DNA of 64,000 nucleotides. Origin: CBFGTV01 sp965652145 (GTDB taxonomy: Bacteria; Bacillota; Clostridia; Peptostreptococcales; Natronincolaceae). Shown in pieces: positions 45,828 to 54,769 of the stretch. Below the pieces are notes generated by a model. That model saw only the letters and a program-made list of their open reading frames with translations, ran no database searches and was not told the origin of the DNA. The first letter of the stretch is position 1. The number at the start of each line of letters is the position of its first letter. The translations under genes and the position numbers were made by a program. The DNA lies in assembly GCA_965652145.1 (NCBI GenBank), contig CBFGTV010000005.1:1-64000 (forward strand), written 5' to 3'.

Positions 45828-46154
45828 ATGAGAGGGCTTGAGGAAAGGGAACAGGAAAGACCGATAATTTTGTACCGGGTAAAACAAATTATTTTATGGA
45901 TTCTTTCGCTGTTTTTTTGGTTATCAGCCTATGGGCATTTGTTTGTTTTAAGGGAGTATGTCGAAATTAGAAGCCGATTAATCCAGACAGGTCTTTTATT
46001 TGTCATCATAGGGATACTATTGAATCCTTTATTGAGCCAATACCTAAAGGGCCGTTTTGCTCTATACCCCACGGGAAAAGTAAAGGCTATTTTGCTGGTT
46101 ATTTTACTCACGATCGTATATTTGCTTCTTCCTGGATCATTAGATATAATATAG
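45828..46154 (+). CDS. Small three-helix membrane protein, unknown
   Basis: 108 residues with a charged N-terminus and about three membrane helices (IILWILSLFFWLSAYGHLFV, LIQTGLLFVIIGILLN, AILLVILLTIVYLLLP). No motif is recognised. Single gene with AT-rich upstream DNA. Confidence 0.6.
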   Translation: MRGLEEREQERPIILYRVKQIILWILSLFFWLSAYGHLFVLREYVEIRSRLIQTGLLFVIIGILLNPLLSQYLKGRFALYPTGKVKAILLVILLTIVYLLLPGSLDII

Positions 46155-46182
46155 CAGATGATTGTTTTAAGGTAGCTACATC

Positions 46183-46614
46183 ATGACAAAAGGAGAAATG
46201 ACTTTGCTCATAAAGGAAATTAATAAGGAATTGGCCTGGGGCCTTAGACATAAAGTGATGTGGCCCCATAAGCCCTTTGAATATGTTATATTGGAGAATG
46301 ATGATATTTCAGATCATTATGGGCTGTTTCTGGAAAATACCCTGGCTTCTGTTTTAACCCTTTCACCATCAAGCAATAAAAGGGTACAGATCAGAAAGTT
46401 TGCCACCTTAACTGAGCTGCAGGGCCAGGGCTACGGTACAGCTCTGCTAAACTGGGTTTTACTGGAGCTGCATCGTCAAAATTTAGATTTAGCCTTTTTG
46501 AATGCCAGAGAAAACAAGGTGAATTTTTACCGAAGATTTGGCTTTGTTGAGACGTCAACAACCTTTGTTAAATCTCAAATGGCCTATGTGGTTATGGAAA
46601 AGGAGATTAAGTAA
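46183..46614 (+). CDS. GNAT-family N-acetyltransferase
   Basis: 143 residues with the acetyl-CoA-binding motif QGQGYGTALL preceded by RKFATLTEL, and NKVNFYRRFGF in the usual place near the C-terminus. The full GNAT core is present. The substrate is not predictable. AAGGTAG upstream fits this ATG; one at 46198 has a poor spacing. Confidence 0.85.
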   Translation: MTKGEMTLLIKEINKELAWGLRHKVMWPHKPFEYVILENDDISDHYGLFLENTLASVLTLSPSSNKRVQIRKFATLTELQGQGYGTALLNWVLLELHRQNLDLAFLNARENKVNFYRRFGFVETSTTFVKSQMAYVVMEKEIK

Positions 46615-46629
46615 ATTTTAAGGGGAAAG

Positions 46630-46719
46630 ATGGTGCATATTCTAGCCTTAATTATATTTTTAATACTGGCCATTGTCATAACCTGGCAGTTGGGAAATCG
46701 TAGGACACAACAAAATTGA
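46630..46719 (+). CDS. 29-residue single-helix membrane protein
   Basis: Very small frame: MVHILALIIFLILAIVITWQ followed by LGNRRTQQN. It is one hydrophobic helix with a polar, basic tail, preceded by AAGGGG a few bases upstream. It starts 16 nt after the GNAT gene and is probably co-transcribed. Composition is that of many real small membrane proteins, but no relative is recognised. Confidence 0.45.
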   Translation: MVHILALIIFLILAIVITWQLGNRRTQQN

Positions 46720-46896
46720 AGAAAAGGTAGGGTGTCTATCGGTTTGTCTATCAAATCGATGATCAAACTGGAGGGCTGGGTCAGATTTGGCTCATTATTG
46801 GGTGCCGATTGGAGACTATAGAACCATTAACGGGGTATGGGCATAGGATGATATTAATATAAGTGGTAGTAAATAAAAAATTGTGAGGGTAATGAA

Positions 46897-47463
46897 ATGA
46901 GAGAAAGAGGATTAAGTAAGTTATTCTGGGGTTTTTTCTTTATTATGCTGAGCTTTAGAATTCAAGGATTTGATATTTTACCCGATATTGTTGGCTATGT
47001 GTTTTTTGCATTGGGCTTTGCAGATTTGGCCTCTGATAGTGAACATTTCAAAGAAGCATCCAGGTACAATCTGCCAATGATCATACTTTCCTTCTTTGCA
47101 ATCTATGAAAGGCCGATAGAGGCCGGAGGGATTACCCTTGGGTCATTCGGGATATTTGGTTTTATTTTTGGTATTGTGGCATTTATCTTAAACCTGTTGG
47201 TTGTCTATCATTTATTTATGGGAATTAAAGAAATAGCAGACAGGGAAGATCACTCTGAATTGGCCAAAGAGGCCGAAGAAAGATGGAATCAGTATAAAAT
47301 GCTTCAAATCGCAATAATTGTTATAATGCTCCTAATTCTGATACCACCACTGGCCTTCATAGGTATTATTGTTGTATTTATTGCTTCAATCATACTTACT
47401 GTTAAAATTCTTGGCTTTATAAACCGATGTAAGGTGGGTTTAAATCCAAAGAGAGGTCTATAA
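46897..47463 (+). CDS. Membrane protein of unknown function
   Basis: 188 residues with about five membrane helices, N-terminal LFWGFFFIMLSFRIQGFDIL and DIVGYVFFALGFADLA, a loop with conserved-looking charged residues (EIADREDHSELAKEAEERW), and a final hydrophobic pair. GAGGG lies upstream of the ATG. No family function known to me. Confidence 0.65.
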   Translation: MRERGLSKLFWGFFFIMLSFRIQGFDILPDIVGYVFFALGFADLASDSEHFKEASRYNLPMIILSFFAIYERPIEAGGITLGSFGIFGFIFGIVAFILNLLVVYHLFMGIKEIADREDHSELAKEAEERWNQYKMLQIAIIVIMLLILIPPLAFIGIIVVFIASIILTVKILGFINRCKVGLNPKRGL

Positions 47464-47540
47464 AGGACTTAAAATGTTTCAACAGAGGAAAATATATACT
47501 ATTTTCTAAATTTATGCTATAATCTTGATATATTTGAATC

Positions 47541-47595
47541 AGGTGATGGAGTTCACCTTTAACCACTGGTTTTAATCAGTTAATGACTCCTACAA
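47541..47595 (+). promoter_or_regulatory. Fluoride (crcB-type) riboswitch
   Basis: The sequence reads AGGTGATGGAGTTCACCTTTAA, then a small stem-loop (CTGGTTTTAATCAG), then TTAATGACTCCTAC, the consensus of the fluoride aptamer: a GGxGATGGxxTTCxCC helix and a closing GACxCCTAC. A TATAAT at 47518 gives a start just upstream. The GACTCCTAC end is shared with the terminator stem, so fluoride binding would block termination and turn on the antiporter gene. Confidence 0.9.
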
Positions 47596-47624
47596 AGCAG
47601 ACTTCTGTTTTGTAGGAGTTTTTT
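47586..47624 (+). terminator. Fluoride-riboswitch terminator
   Basis: ACTCCTACA pairs with TGTAGGAGT and is followed by T6. It competes with the aptamer fold for the ACTCCTAC segment. Confidence 0.85.
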
Positions 47625-47678
47625 GCATTTAGGAAACAAATACTATCTACTAAAACGCATCAATAGGGGGAATTTAAA

Positions 47679-48869
47679 TTGGCGTTAAGTTTGGCATTAA
47701 TTATTTTACTGGGCCTGTTGTTTAATGCAGCCTTTTCAAAAATGAAGCTGCCTGGTTTGCTGGGAATGCTATTACTGGGTATATTAATGGGACCCTTTGG
47801 TTTTGATCTCATTCATCAAAGCCTGCTGGAAATCTCAGGAGATTTAAGGATGATGGCATTGATTGTCATTTTAATCAGGGCAGGGTTTGGTATTAATAGA
47901 GAGACCCTGAACAAAGTTGGCATTTCAGCACTGAAGCTGAGCTTGATACCAGGGGTTTTGGAAGGGATATCAATTATGTACGTGGCCAGCGCCCTATTAA
48001 ACATTCCCAGAATTGAAGCTGGTATGCTAGGCTTTATTTTAGCAGCAGTTTCACCGGCAGTAATTGTACCTTCAATGCTGACCTTGATTGAGCGAAAAAA
48101 GGGGGCAGAAAAGGGCATACCTACCCTTATATTGGCTGGGGCTTCTATAGATGATGTTGTGGCAATAACAATATTTTCTGCAATCATTGGAATGTATGGC
48201 GGGAAACGGGTTAATCTATTCAGGCAGCTAATCAATATACCTTTATCAATTGTTTTAGGAGTTTTACTGGGTATAATTTTCAGTATTATTTTATTGTATT
48301 TATTTGATCATTTCCATATCAGGAATACCAAAAAAACCTTAATGATATTAGGTTCCGCCATCGTACTAAGGTCTCTGGAGGATAAATTACACGATATCTT
48401 GCCAATAGCCAGCCTATTGGGGGTAATGGCTATCGGCTTTATTATCCTTGAAAGAAAGCCCAAGATGGCTGAAGCGTTATCTAGTAAGTTCAATAAAATC
48501 TGGGTTTTTGCAGAAATATTATTGTTTGTACTGGTGGGTGCCCAGGTTAATGTATATTTGGCCCTTAATGCAGGATGGATCGGCTTATTAATACTAATAA
48601 TTGGCTTAGCTGGCCGAAGCATAGGCGTATATATATCCTTAATAGGCACCAATTTAAGCTTTAAAGAAAGGGTCTTCTGCATCATCTCATATATTCCCAA
48701 GGCAACGGTGCAAGCGGCCATTGGAGCCGTACCCCTATCAGTTGGCGTGCCATCCGGCGAGTTGATTTTAGCCCTGGCGGTATTGGCCATTATCATAACA
48801 GCTCCATTGGGGGCAATTGGCATAAAGGTAGCCGGCGAAAAAATATTGGCGGATGATCAATTGAAATAA
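47679..48869 (+). CDS. Fluoride-induced cation:proton antiporter
   Basis: 396-residue CPA-type membrane protein with about 12 helices and the ion-binding pair in GASIDDVVAITIF. TTG start 8 nt after AGGGGG. It sits directly behind the fluoride riboswitch; antiporters of this class are known fluoride-riboswitch genes in other bacteria, presumably aiding fluoride or acid-stress tolerance. No crcB or ClC-F gene is seen in this window. Direct fluoride transport is uncertain. Confidence 0.85.
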   Translation: MALSLALIILLGLLFNAAFSKMKLPGLLGMLLLGILMGPFGFDLIHQSLLEISGDLRMMALIVILIRAGFGINRETLNKVGISALKLSLIPGVLEGISIMYVASALLNIPRIEAGMLGFILAAVSPAVIVPSMLTLIERKKGAEKGIPTLILAGASIDDVVAITIFSAIIGMYGGKRVNLFRQLINIPLSIVLGVLLGIIFSIILLYLFDHFHIRNTKKTLMILGSAIVLRSLEDKLHDILPIASLLGVMAIGFIILERKPKMAEALSSKFNKIWVFAEILLFVLVGAQVNVYLALNAGWIGLLILIIGLAGRSIGVYISLIGTNLSFKERVFCIISYIPKATVQAAIGAVPLSVGVPSGELILALAVLAIIITAPLGAIGIKVAGEKILADDQLK

Positions 48870-49017
48870 AAAGAAAACAATTAACATTATTGGTTACAAA
48901 ACATCCTTTTAATGACATGAAAAATTCCAAATATGCTGCACCACGAGAATAACATTTACGAATAAATCAATTCTGTAGAATCATAATAAGAACAATAGAT
49001 TGAGGAGGCGGTGAAAA

Positions 49018-50481
49018 GTGGCAGATCGGAATGAGGAAAACCTGTTATCTAAAAACTTTAGTAAAAATGTTGATTACCTATTAAAGGAGCTGCGGATTGA
49101 TAAAAATTTTGATGTGGTTCATCGCAAACTGGAATATGGTGGTATCAATTTTGCACTGTTCTTTATAGATGGCTTTGCAAATGCTGAAATAATGCTTGAT
49201 ATTATGAGGGACCTTAAAGGGCTAACTCCTAAGGACCTGTATAAAGATGCCATTAAAAAATTAGTACATCAATATATCCCCCATATTGAAGTAGAAACAA
49301 GCAAGGATTTGGAAGAGGTAATTTCTCAGGTTTTATCAGGTCAGGCTGCATTTATAATAGAGGGCTATGACGAAGCCATTTTAATGGATGTACGGGAATA
49401 TCCAGCCCGTTCCCCTGAGGAGCCTGACATTGAAAGGGTTGTAAGGGGGCCCCGGGATGGTTTTGTAGAAACCATTGTATTTAATGCTGCCTTAATTCGC
49501 AGAAAAATTAGGGATCGTTCTTTAATCATGGAGCATTTTTCGGTGGGAAGGCGTTCAAAAACCGATGTGGTTCTGGCTTACCTGGATAGTGTGGTTGATA
49601 TGACCCTTGTGGAAATCATAAAACAAAAAATAGAAGAAATTCAGGTAGATGGCCTGCCAATGGAGGAAAAATCACTGGAGGAGTTTATTTTTGGACGCTA
49701 CTATAATCCATACCCTATGGTGAGGTATACCGAAAGGGCCGATACCTGTGGTGTGCATCTTAGGGAAGGTCACGTATTAATTTTGGTGGATGGTTCTCCC
49801 AGCGTTATGATTTGCCCCACAACCTTCTGGCATCACCTACAGCATGCAGAGGAATATCGACAAAAACCTATTGTGGGGATTTTTCTGCGATGGGTTCGTT
49901 TTGCAGCCGTGTTGGCATCGCTATTTTTACTTCCTTTATGGTATGTGATAGCTGAAAATCCTGAACTATTGCCAGCATCCATAAAATTTATAGGTGTAGA
50001 GAAAACCGGAAATATTCCATTGTTTTGGCAGTTTTTTCTGGCAGAAATCGGAATAGAAATCCTTAGAATGGCAGCCATCCATACCCCCAGTGCCTTAGCC
50101 ACCGCCCTCGGACTGGTGGCGGCCATACTAATAGGTGAGGTTGCCATCAATGTTGGCTTGTTTGCAGAGGAGGTAATTCTTTATCTGGCCATTGCTGCCA
50201 TGAGTACCTTTGCTACCCCCAGCTATGAGCTAAGTCTGGCTAACCGCATTTTTAGGCTGCTATTTTTGATTGCCGGGGCAATATTCGGAATTTATGGCTT
50301 AGTTGGAGCAATTATTCTATGGATTATGATGCTTGCAACGACCAAATCCTTGAATGTTCCCTATCTATGGCCCCTCATACCATTAAATATAAAGGCTTTA
50401 ATGGACTTTCTATTTAGAATTCCAGTTCCATTGAAGGATAAAAGGCCTAGTATTTTAAATACACAGGATGATACCAAATAA
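49018..50481 (+). CDS. spoVAF: Spore protein SpoVAF (GerA family)
   Basis: 487-residue GerA-type protein: soluble N-terminal domain, then SGQAAFIIEGYDEAILMDVREYPARSPEEPDIERVVRGPRDGF, split here as the GerA signature ARSPEEPDIERVVRGPRD, followed by about five membrane helices. It lacks the long acidic N-terminus of true GerAA receptors and matches SpoVAF length. It helps dipicolinate release in germination. GTG start with GGAGG. Stand-alone rather than in a full spoVA operon. Confidence 0.83.
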   Translation: MADRNEENLLSKNFSKNVDYLLKELRIDKNFDVVHRKLEYGGINFALFFIDGFANAEIMLDIMRDLKGLTPKDLYKDAIKKLVHQYIPHIEVETSKDLEEVISQVLSGQAAFIIEGYDEAILMDVREYPARSPEEPDIERVVRGPRDGFVETIVFNAALIRRKIRDRSLIMEHFSVGRRSKTDVVLAYLDSVVDMTLVEIIKQKIEEIQVDGLPMEEKSLEEFIFGRYYNPYPMVRYTERADTCGVHLREGHVLILVDGSPSVMICPTTFWHHLQHAEEYRQKPIVGIFLRWVRFAAVLASLFLLPLWYVIAENPELLPASIKFIGVEKTGNIPLFWQFFLAEIGIEILRMAAIHTPSALATALGLVAAILIGEVAINVGLFAEEVILYLAIAAMSTFATPSYELSLANRIFRLLFLIAGAIFGIYGLVGAIILWIMMLATTKSLNVPYLWPLIPLNIKALMDFLFRIPVPLKDKRPSILNTQDDTK

Positions 50482-50545
50482 TTAACTGATAGTAGAGAGT
50501 ACGTAAAGTATTACTTACCTAGAAAATTTAATGCCAATAAAAAAA

Positions 50546-50576
50546 TTAGCCCTATCGATTGGGGGCTATTTTTTTA
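50546..50576 (+). terminator. Terminator after spoVAF
   Basis: TAGCCC pairs with GGGCTA around a short loop, followed by a T-run. Confidence 0.8.
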
Positions 50577-50739
50577 CCGTGATAATACCGCTTTAATAAT
50601 AGTGGCACAGAAATCACTGCCAAATTTATTTTAATTAAGGAATGAAGCAATAGTAAATAACTTAAAAATTGTCTTAAGTATTCGTGTACCAATTATTACA
50701 AATGTCTTGAACAGATAGGGAATATGGTAATGAATACCC

Positions 50740-51345
50740 TCAGGACTGCTTTAGCACATAAGAACAAATCATATCCGTCAGTTCTTGAAGCAGGGCAGCT
50801 TCATTACAGGGATGGGCAAATACACGTATACTGTGTATAACCTCCTCAACGCTTTTGAAAATCAGATATGCGGCATGGCTTGAATCAGTAATTTTTGTAA
50901 GGGTACGATTTTGATTTAAAAACCCTTCAATTTGCTCGATCATCGCCGACTCATAGTGGTCAATGATACCTTTTATCTCGTTGTCCCAATAGGTCATAGC
51001 CAGGATCTCTCGATGAAATTCGGGGGAATAGCTGTGGGCATGAAATACTGCAAGAATATACCTTTCGATCAACACTCGAGGGTTGTCATCCTGTAAGGTT
51101 GCTATCGGAACCTGGGCAACAATATTTTGATTATATTCATGTAAAAGCTCAATAAATAACGCCTTTTTATCCTTGAAATAGGAGTAAAAGGCACCGATGG
51201 ACACCCCGGCTGTCTTTACAATTTCATTTGATGAGGTATTGTGATATCCCTTTTCGGAAAATAGTACTTGAGCTGTTCGTTTAATTTTATTTTTAATTTC
51301 AATACTTCGTTTTTGCTGTGGAATCCGAACCTTACCCCCACCCAT
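50740..51345 (-). CDS. TetR-family regulator
   Basis: 201 residues. N-terminal helix-turn-helix ILFSEKGYHNTSSNEIVKTAGVSIGAFYSYFKDKKAL (read in parts: SNEIVKTAGVSIGAFYSYF) is typical TetR. The C-terminal ligand domain is not specific. It is divergent from the metallo-beta-lactamase gene, with palindromic operators between them, so it likely represses both. Confidence 0.88.
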   Translation of the reverse strand: MGGGKVRIPQQKRSIEIKNKIKRTAQVLFSEKGYHNTSSNEIVKTAGVSIGAFYSYFKDKKALFIELLHEYNQNIVAQVPIATLQDDNPRVLIERYILAVFHAHSYSPEFHREILAMTYWDNEIKGIIDHYESAMIEQIEGFLNQNRTLTKITDSSHAAYLIFKSVEEVIHSIRVFAHPCNEAALLQELTDMICSYVLKQS

Positions 51346-51400
51346 TGATACTCACCACCATTTCTTTTTTTACCAGTCTACCATAATCAGTGGGTATGGT

Positions 51401-51470
51401 CAACAAATAAGAGCATAAGCTCTTGTTTGTTGACAAGAAAAATAGACTATGATATTATTCAAACAAGAGC
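51401..51470 (+). promoter_or_regulatory. Promoter with two TetR operator sites
   Basis: A 32-nt near-perfect palindrome at 51401-51432 (half-site CAACAAATAAGAGC / GCTCTTGTTTGTTG) overlaps the -35 (TTGACA at 51430). The spacer is 17 nt and the -10 is TATTAT at 51453. A further half-site CAAACAAGAGC follows at 51460. The placement predicts full blockage of the metallohydrolase promoter by the divergent TetR protein. Confidence 0.8.
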
Positions 51471-51502
51471 TATAACTCGTATTTTATGAATGGAGGGTCC
51501 TT

Positions 51503-52240
51503 ATGAAAAATTATATTCGCTTAAATCTTGGGATTACCAAGGTCTACCTGGTTCCGTGTCACGGCGGCTATCTGCTGATTGATACCGGTTATGAGGCGGA
51601 TTATGGGAAATTCAGAAAAAAACTGGAGCAGGCAGGTATTTCAATGGGTCAAATTAAGCATCTATTATTGACTCATTACCATGACGACCACTCGGGCTTT
51701 GCAATCAAATTGAAATACGATTTTGGAATTCCCCTCATTATACAGCAAAAATCCGTGCCTCTATTGGCTCAGGGAGATAGTGGCAAAGAGGAAGAAGGCT
51801 ATTACATAACCCGACGTATGAAATTTTTATTCTCCATTTTTGAATTGTTTCACAAAAACTTCCAATATCCTCCGGTGTTGATCAATGATGACGATACCCT
51901 TGTAGAGGGGGACGATAGTCAGGTTTTACGACGGTTGGGTATAGATGCCGACATCTTGTATACACCTGGACACTCAGTGGATTCCATGAGTGTACTGTGT
52001 GATGATGGTACGGCATTTGTAGGTGATGCCGCTATGAACTTCCTGAAATTCACCGGAACACATTACCGGCCTATCTATTACAACAATCTGGAGGATACCT
52101 ACAAAAGCATTCAAAAACTGATTTCTGCCGGCGCTAAAACAATCGTTCCGGCCCATGGCAACGCCTTTCCGGTGAAAAAACTTGAAAATATGCTTGTCCA
52201 TTCCTCATCAATATCAAAGATGCAAAAAAATCGCCAGTAA
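51503..52240 (+). CDS. Metallo-beta-lactamase-fold hydrolase
   Basis: 245 residues with the zinc motif LLTHYHDDHSG, a second His in TPGHSVDSMSV, Asp in FVGDAAMN and the terminal His in VPAHGNAFP. A Zn-dependent hydrolase of the lactonase/glyoxalase II-like group; substrate unknown. Controlled with the divergent TetR gene, so it may detoxify the effector sensed by that regulator. Confidence 0.88.
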   Translation: MKNYIRLNLGITKVYLVPCHGGYLLIDTGYEADYGKFRKKLEQAGISMGQIKHLLLTHYHDDHSGFAIKLKYDFGIPLIIQQKSVPLLAQGDSGKEEEGYYITRRMKFLFSIFELFHKNFQYPPVLINDDDTLVEGDDSQVLRRLGIDADILYTPGHSVDSMSVLCDDGTAFVGDAAMNFLKFTGTHYRPIYYNNLEDTYKSIQKLISAGAKTIVPAHGNAFPVKKLENMLVHSSSISKMQKNRQ

Positions 52241-52255
52241 AAGTGGCGGTTTTGT
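52229..52255 (+). terminator. Terminator overlapping the end of the metallohydrolase gene
   Basis: CGCCA pairs with TGGCG over a short loop containing the stop codon, followed by a T-rich run. Confidence 0.6.
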
Positions 52256-52373
52256 ATTTTTTGTACATATCCATAATCAATGATACAATGAAGAGAAAAT
52301 ATATAATGATTCCATGGGGAACATTACCTATTAATATAATGTAGGTTTTATATAGGTCATGGGAGGTAACGAA

Positions 52374-54278
52374 ATGGAAAGAATCTGCTTGATTGCTCCA
52401 TATAGTGAGCTGCTACAACTGGCCCAGCAGGTGAAAAGGGAAACTGAATTTGATTTTAAAATAGAACAGGGAAATTTAGAAGACGGAATTACACCTGCAA
52501 TAGAGGCTGAAAGGCAGGGGGCTCAAATTATTATCAGCCGGGGAGGGACTGCTTCCTTTATAAGGAAGAATGTAGATATCCCCGTTGTTGAAATCAGGGT
52601 AACAGGCTATGATATTTTAAAAAGTCTGTACCCCTATAGAAATACCAGCTCTACCATTGGAATTGTAGGCTATAGAAATGTCGTGGATGGCTGCAAGATG
52701 GTAAGCAAGGTGTTGAATATACCCATAAAAGAAATCATCATTCCCGGTGAAGAAGAAACCATTGATTGGAACAGAGTACAACAAGAGACCTACGAATTGA
52801 TTCAGAAGTATAACATTAAAATGCTTGTGGGTGACACTACCGTTATGAGTCGCCTCTCGGCCCTGGATGTTAGGGTAAATCTGATCACCTCTGGTAAGGA
52901 GGCTGTTATCCAGGCAATTGATGAAGCCTTGCACATTCTACAGGTAAGGGAGGCAGAAAAAGAGAGAAGTAAACGATTTGAGGCTGTATTGGATTTTGTT
53001 AACGATGGAGTGATGGCAACAGATGAATCGGGGATCATCACAGTAATTAATCCTGCAGCAGAGGAGATATTTCAGGTAAAAAGGGAAGAAGTCATTGGCT
53101 TTCCAGTTAAGGAGGTCATTCCCAATACTAAAATTATGGAGGTTTTGGAAAGTAAAAGTGCCGATATTCAAAAATTACAGCAGGTCCATGGGGACTATAT
53201 TATGACCAATCGTATTCCCATTGTGGTAGATGACCTGGTCAAGGGGGTTGTTGCCACCTTTCAGGATGTGACCACCATCCAGGGGGCAGAACAAAAAATT
53301 CGTCAAAACCTCTATGCCAAGGGCTTTGTAACCAGATATGGCTTTAAGGATATACTGACTAAAAATCAGCGGATGAAGAGGTTGATTGATATTGCAAGGG
53401 GCTTTGCCAAGACCGATGCTACCGTATTGATTGTAGGGGAAAGCGGCACCGGCAAGGAAATGTTTGCCCAGAGTATTCATGCCTTGAGCTCCCGCAGGAT
53501 GGAGCCCTTTGTGGCGGTGAACTGTGCTGCATTGCCTCCTCAGCTCCTTGAAAGCGAATTGTTTGGCTATGTGGAGGGGGCCTTCACGGGGGCCAAAAAG
53601 GGCGGAAAAATTGGACTTTTTGAATTGGCCCATAATGGTACGATTTTTCTTGATGAAATAGGTGAAATGGATAAGAATCTACAGGGAAGGCTTTTGAGGG
53701 TTCTGGAAGAAAAAAAAGTGATGCGGCTGGGCTCCGATAAGATGATCCCTGTAGATATCAGGGTGGTGGCGGCCACCAATGCTGACCTTAAGGAAAAAAT
53801 TAAACAGGATGAATTTCGTATGGATTTATATTATCGCCTTAATGTCTTGAAGCTGCAGACGATTCCCCTAAGGGAGAGAGGAGAAGACATTGAATATCTG
53901 GCTAATTCCTTTATTCGTACCATCAATAAAAAGTACGGCCGACAGGTGGAGGGATTTACCCCAGAGGTAATGGAGCTGTTAGGAAAATATTCATGGCCCG
54001 GAAACGTAAGGGAATTAAAAAACATTGTAGAAAGATTAATATTGTCCACTACCAAGGATTACGTTTCGATGGCTGAGGCCGAATTTTTACTTGAGGAGCT
54101 ACAGGAGGATTTTACCCTGGAAGCCCCTGAAAATGATCACGTAATCTATGAAGGAACCATGAAGGAGATAAAACGAAAAGTGATATTAAAGGTGCTGGAA
54201 CAGGAAGGCTACAATAAAAGCCGTGCTGCAAAACGCCTTGGTATTGATCGGTCCACCATTGAAAAAAATTTAAGGTGA
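52374..54278 (+). CDS. PrpR-type sigma-54-dependent activator
   Basis: About 634 residues: N-terminal PrpR_N sensor (about 1-170; IISRGGTASFIRK), PAS domain (about 195-300), AAA+ domain with GESGTGKE and the sigma-54 contact loop GAFTGAKKGG, and a C-terminal Fis-type helix-turn-helix (NKSRAAKRLGIDRST). GGGAGGT precedes this ATG; a frame five codons longer is not supported. A sigma-54 promoter lies about 110 nt after its stop, in front of the dehydratase operon, so it most likely activates that operon in response to a small acid bound by the PrpR_N domain. Confidence 0.9.
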   Translation: MERICLIAPYSELLQLAQQVKRETEFDFKIEQGNLEDGITPAIEAERQGAQIIISRGGTASFIRKNVDIPVVEIRVTGYDILKSLYPYRNTSSTIGIVGYRNVVDGCKMVSKVLNIPIKEIIIPGEEETIDWNRVQQETYELIQKYNIKMLVGDTTVMSRLSALDVRVNLITSGKEAVIQAIDEALHILQVREAEKERSKRFEAVLDFVNDGVMATDESGIITVINPAAEEIFQVKREEVIGFPVKEVIPNTKIMEVLESKSADIQKLQQVHGDYIMTNRIPIVVDDLVKGVVATFQDVTTIQGAEQKIRQNLYAKGFVTRYGFKDILTKNQRMKRLIDIARGFAKTDATVLIVGESGTGKEMFAQSIHALSSRRMEPFVAVNCAALPPQLLESELFGYVEGAFTGAKKGGKIGLFELAHNGTIFLDEIGEMDKNLQGRLLRVLEEKKVMRLGSDKMIPVDIRVVAATNADLKEKIKQDEFRMDLYYRLNVLKLQTIPLRERGEDIEYLANSFIRTINKKYGRQVEGFTPEVMELLGKYSWPGNVRELKNIVERLILSTTKDYVSMAEAEFLLEELQEDFTLEAPENDHVIYEGTMKEIKRKVILKVLEQEGYNKSRAAKRLGIDRSTIEKNLR

Positions 54279-54286
54279 TGAAAAAA

Positions 54287-54334
54287 ACCGCAGTTATGCT
54301 GTAAAAGTCAGCAGTATCTGTGGTTTGTTTTTTT
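54287..54334 (+). terminator. Terminator after the activator gene
   Basis: AACCGCAG / CTGTGGTT stem with an inner ATGCTG/CAGCAG extension, then a T-rich run. It lies upstream of the sigma-54 promoter, so the dehydratase operon depends on its own promoter. Confidence 0.8.
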
Positions 54335-54387
54335 CGTATCCATGAATAAACAGTTGAAAACAGGAAATCATCAGGTTCATTTAAAGT

Positions 54388-54402
54388 TGGCACAGATTTT
54401 GC
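54388..54402 (+). promoter_or_regulatory. Sigma-54 promoter
   Basis: TGGCAC-N5-TTGC, an exact match to the -24/-12 consensus, about 48 nt before the start of the uxaA small subunit. The adjacent sigma-54 activator gene supports it. Confidence 0.9.
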
Positions 54403-54449
54403 GTTATACATTATGTGAAGAAAATTATTTGATTAAGGAGGATGCAGAA

Positions 54450-54743
54450 ATGGCAAAAAATGCTGTTGTCATTAAAAATAATGACAGTGTGGCTACGGCT
54501 ACCATTGACTTGAAAAAGGGAACAAAAGTAAGCATGTTTATTGGTGAGAAGGAGTTGGATATTGTAGTTAATGACGATATCCCCTTTGGCCATAAATTTG
54601 CAATTAAAGAGGCAGCCATAGGAGAGCATGTGCTTAAATATGGTGAATCCATAGGAAAAGCAACAAAGGAAATTAAAATTGGGGATCATGTTCACGTTCA
54701 TAATGTCGAAAGTGCTAGAGGTCGTGGCGATTTAAACAGCTAA
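54450..54743 (+). CDS. UxaA-family hydrolyase, small SAF-domain subunit
   Basis: About 97 residues corresponding to the N-terminal SAF domain of altronate dehydratase / SuyA: IKEAAIGEHVLKYGESIGKATKEI and HVHNVESARGRGD. In E. coli-type UxaA this is fused to the large domain; here it is a separate gene, as in SuyAB-type sulfo-lyase. AAGGAGG supports this start, 36 codons inside a longer frame. Confidence 0.85.
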   Translation: MAKNAVVIKNNDSVATATIDLKKGTKVSMFIGEKELDIVVNDDIPFGHKFAIKEAAIGEHVLKYGESIGKATKEIKIGDHVHVHNVESARGRGDLNS

Positions 54744-54769
54744 AAATATTATTTGTGGAGGGATAGATT

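Noticed and set aside
48308..48823. 171-codon minus-strand frame inside the antiporter gene
   Set aside because: Shadow of a membrane protein; no start context.
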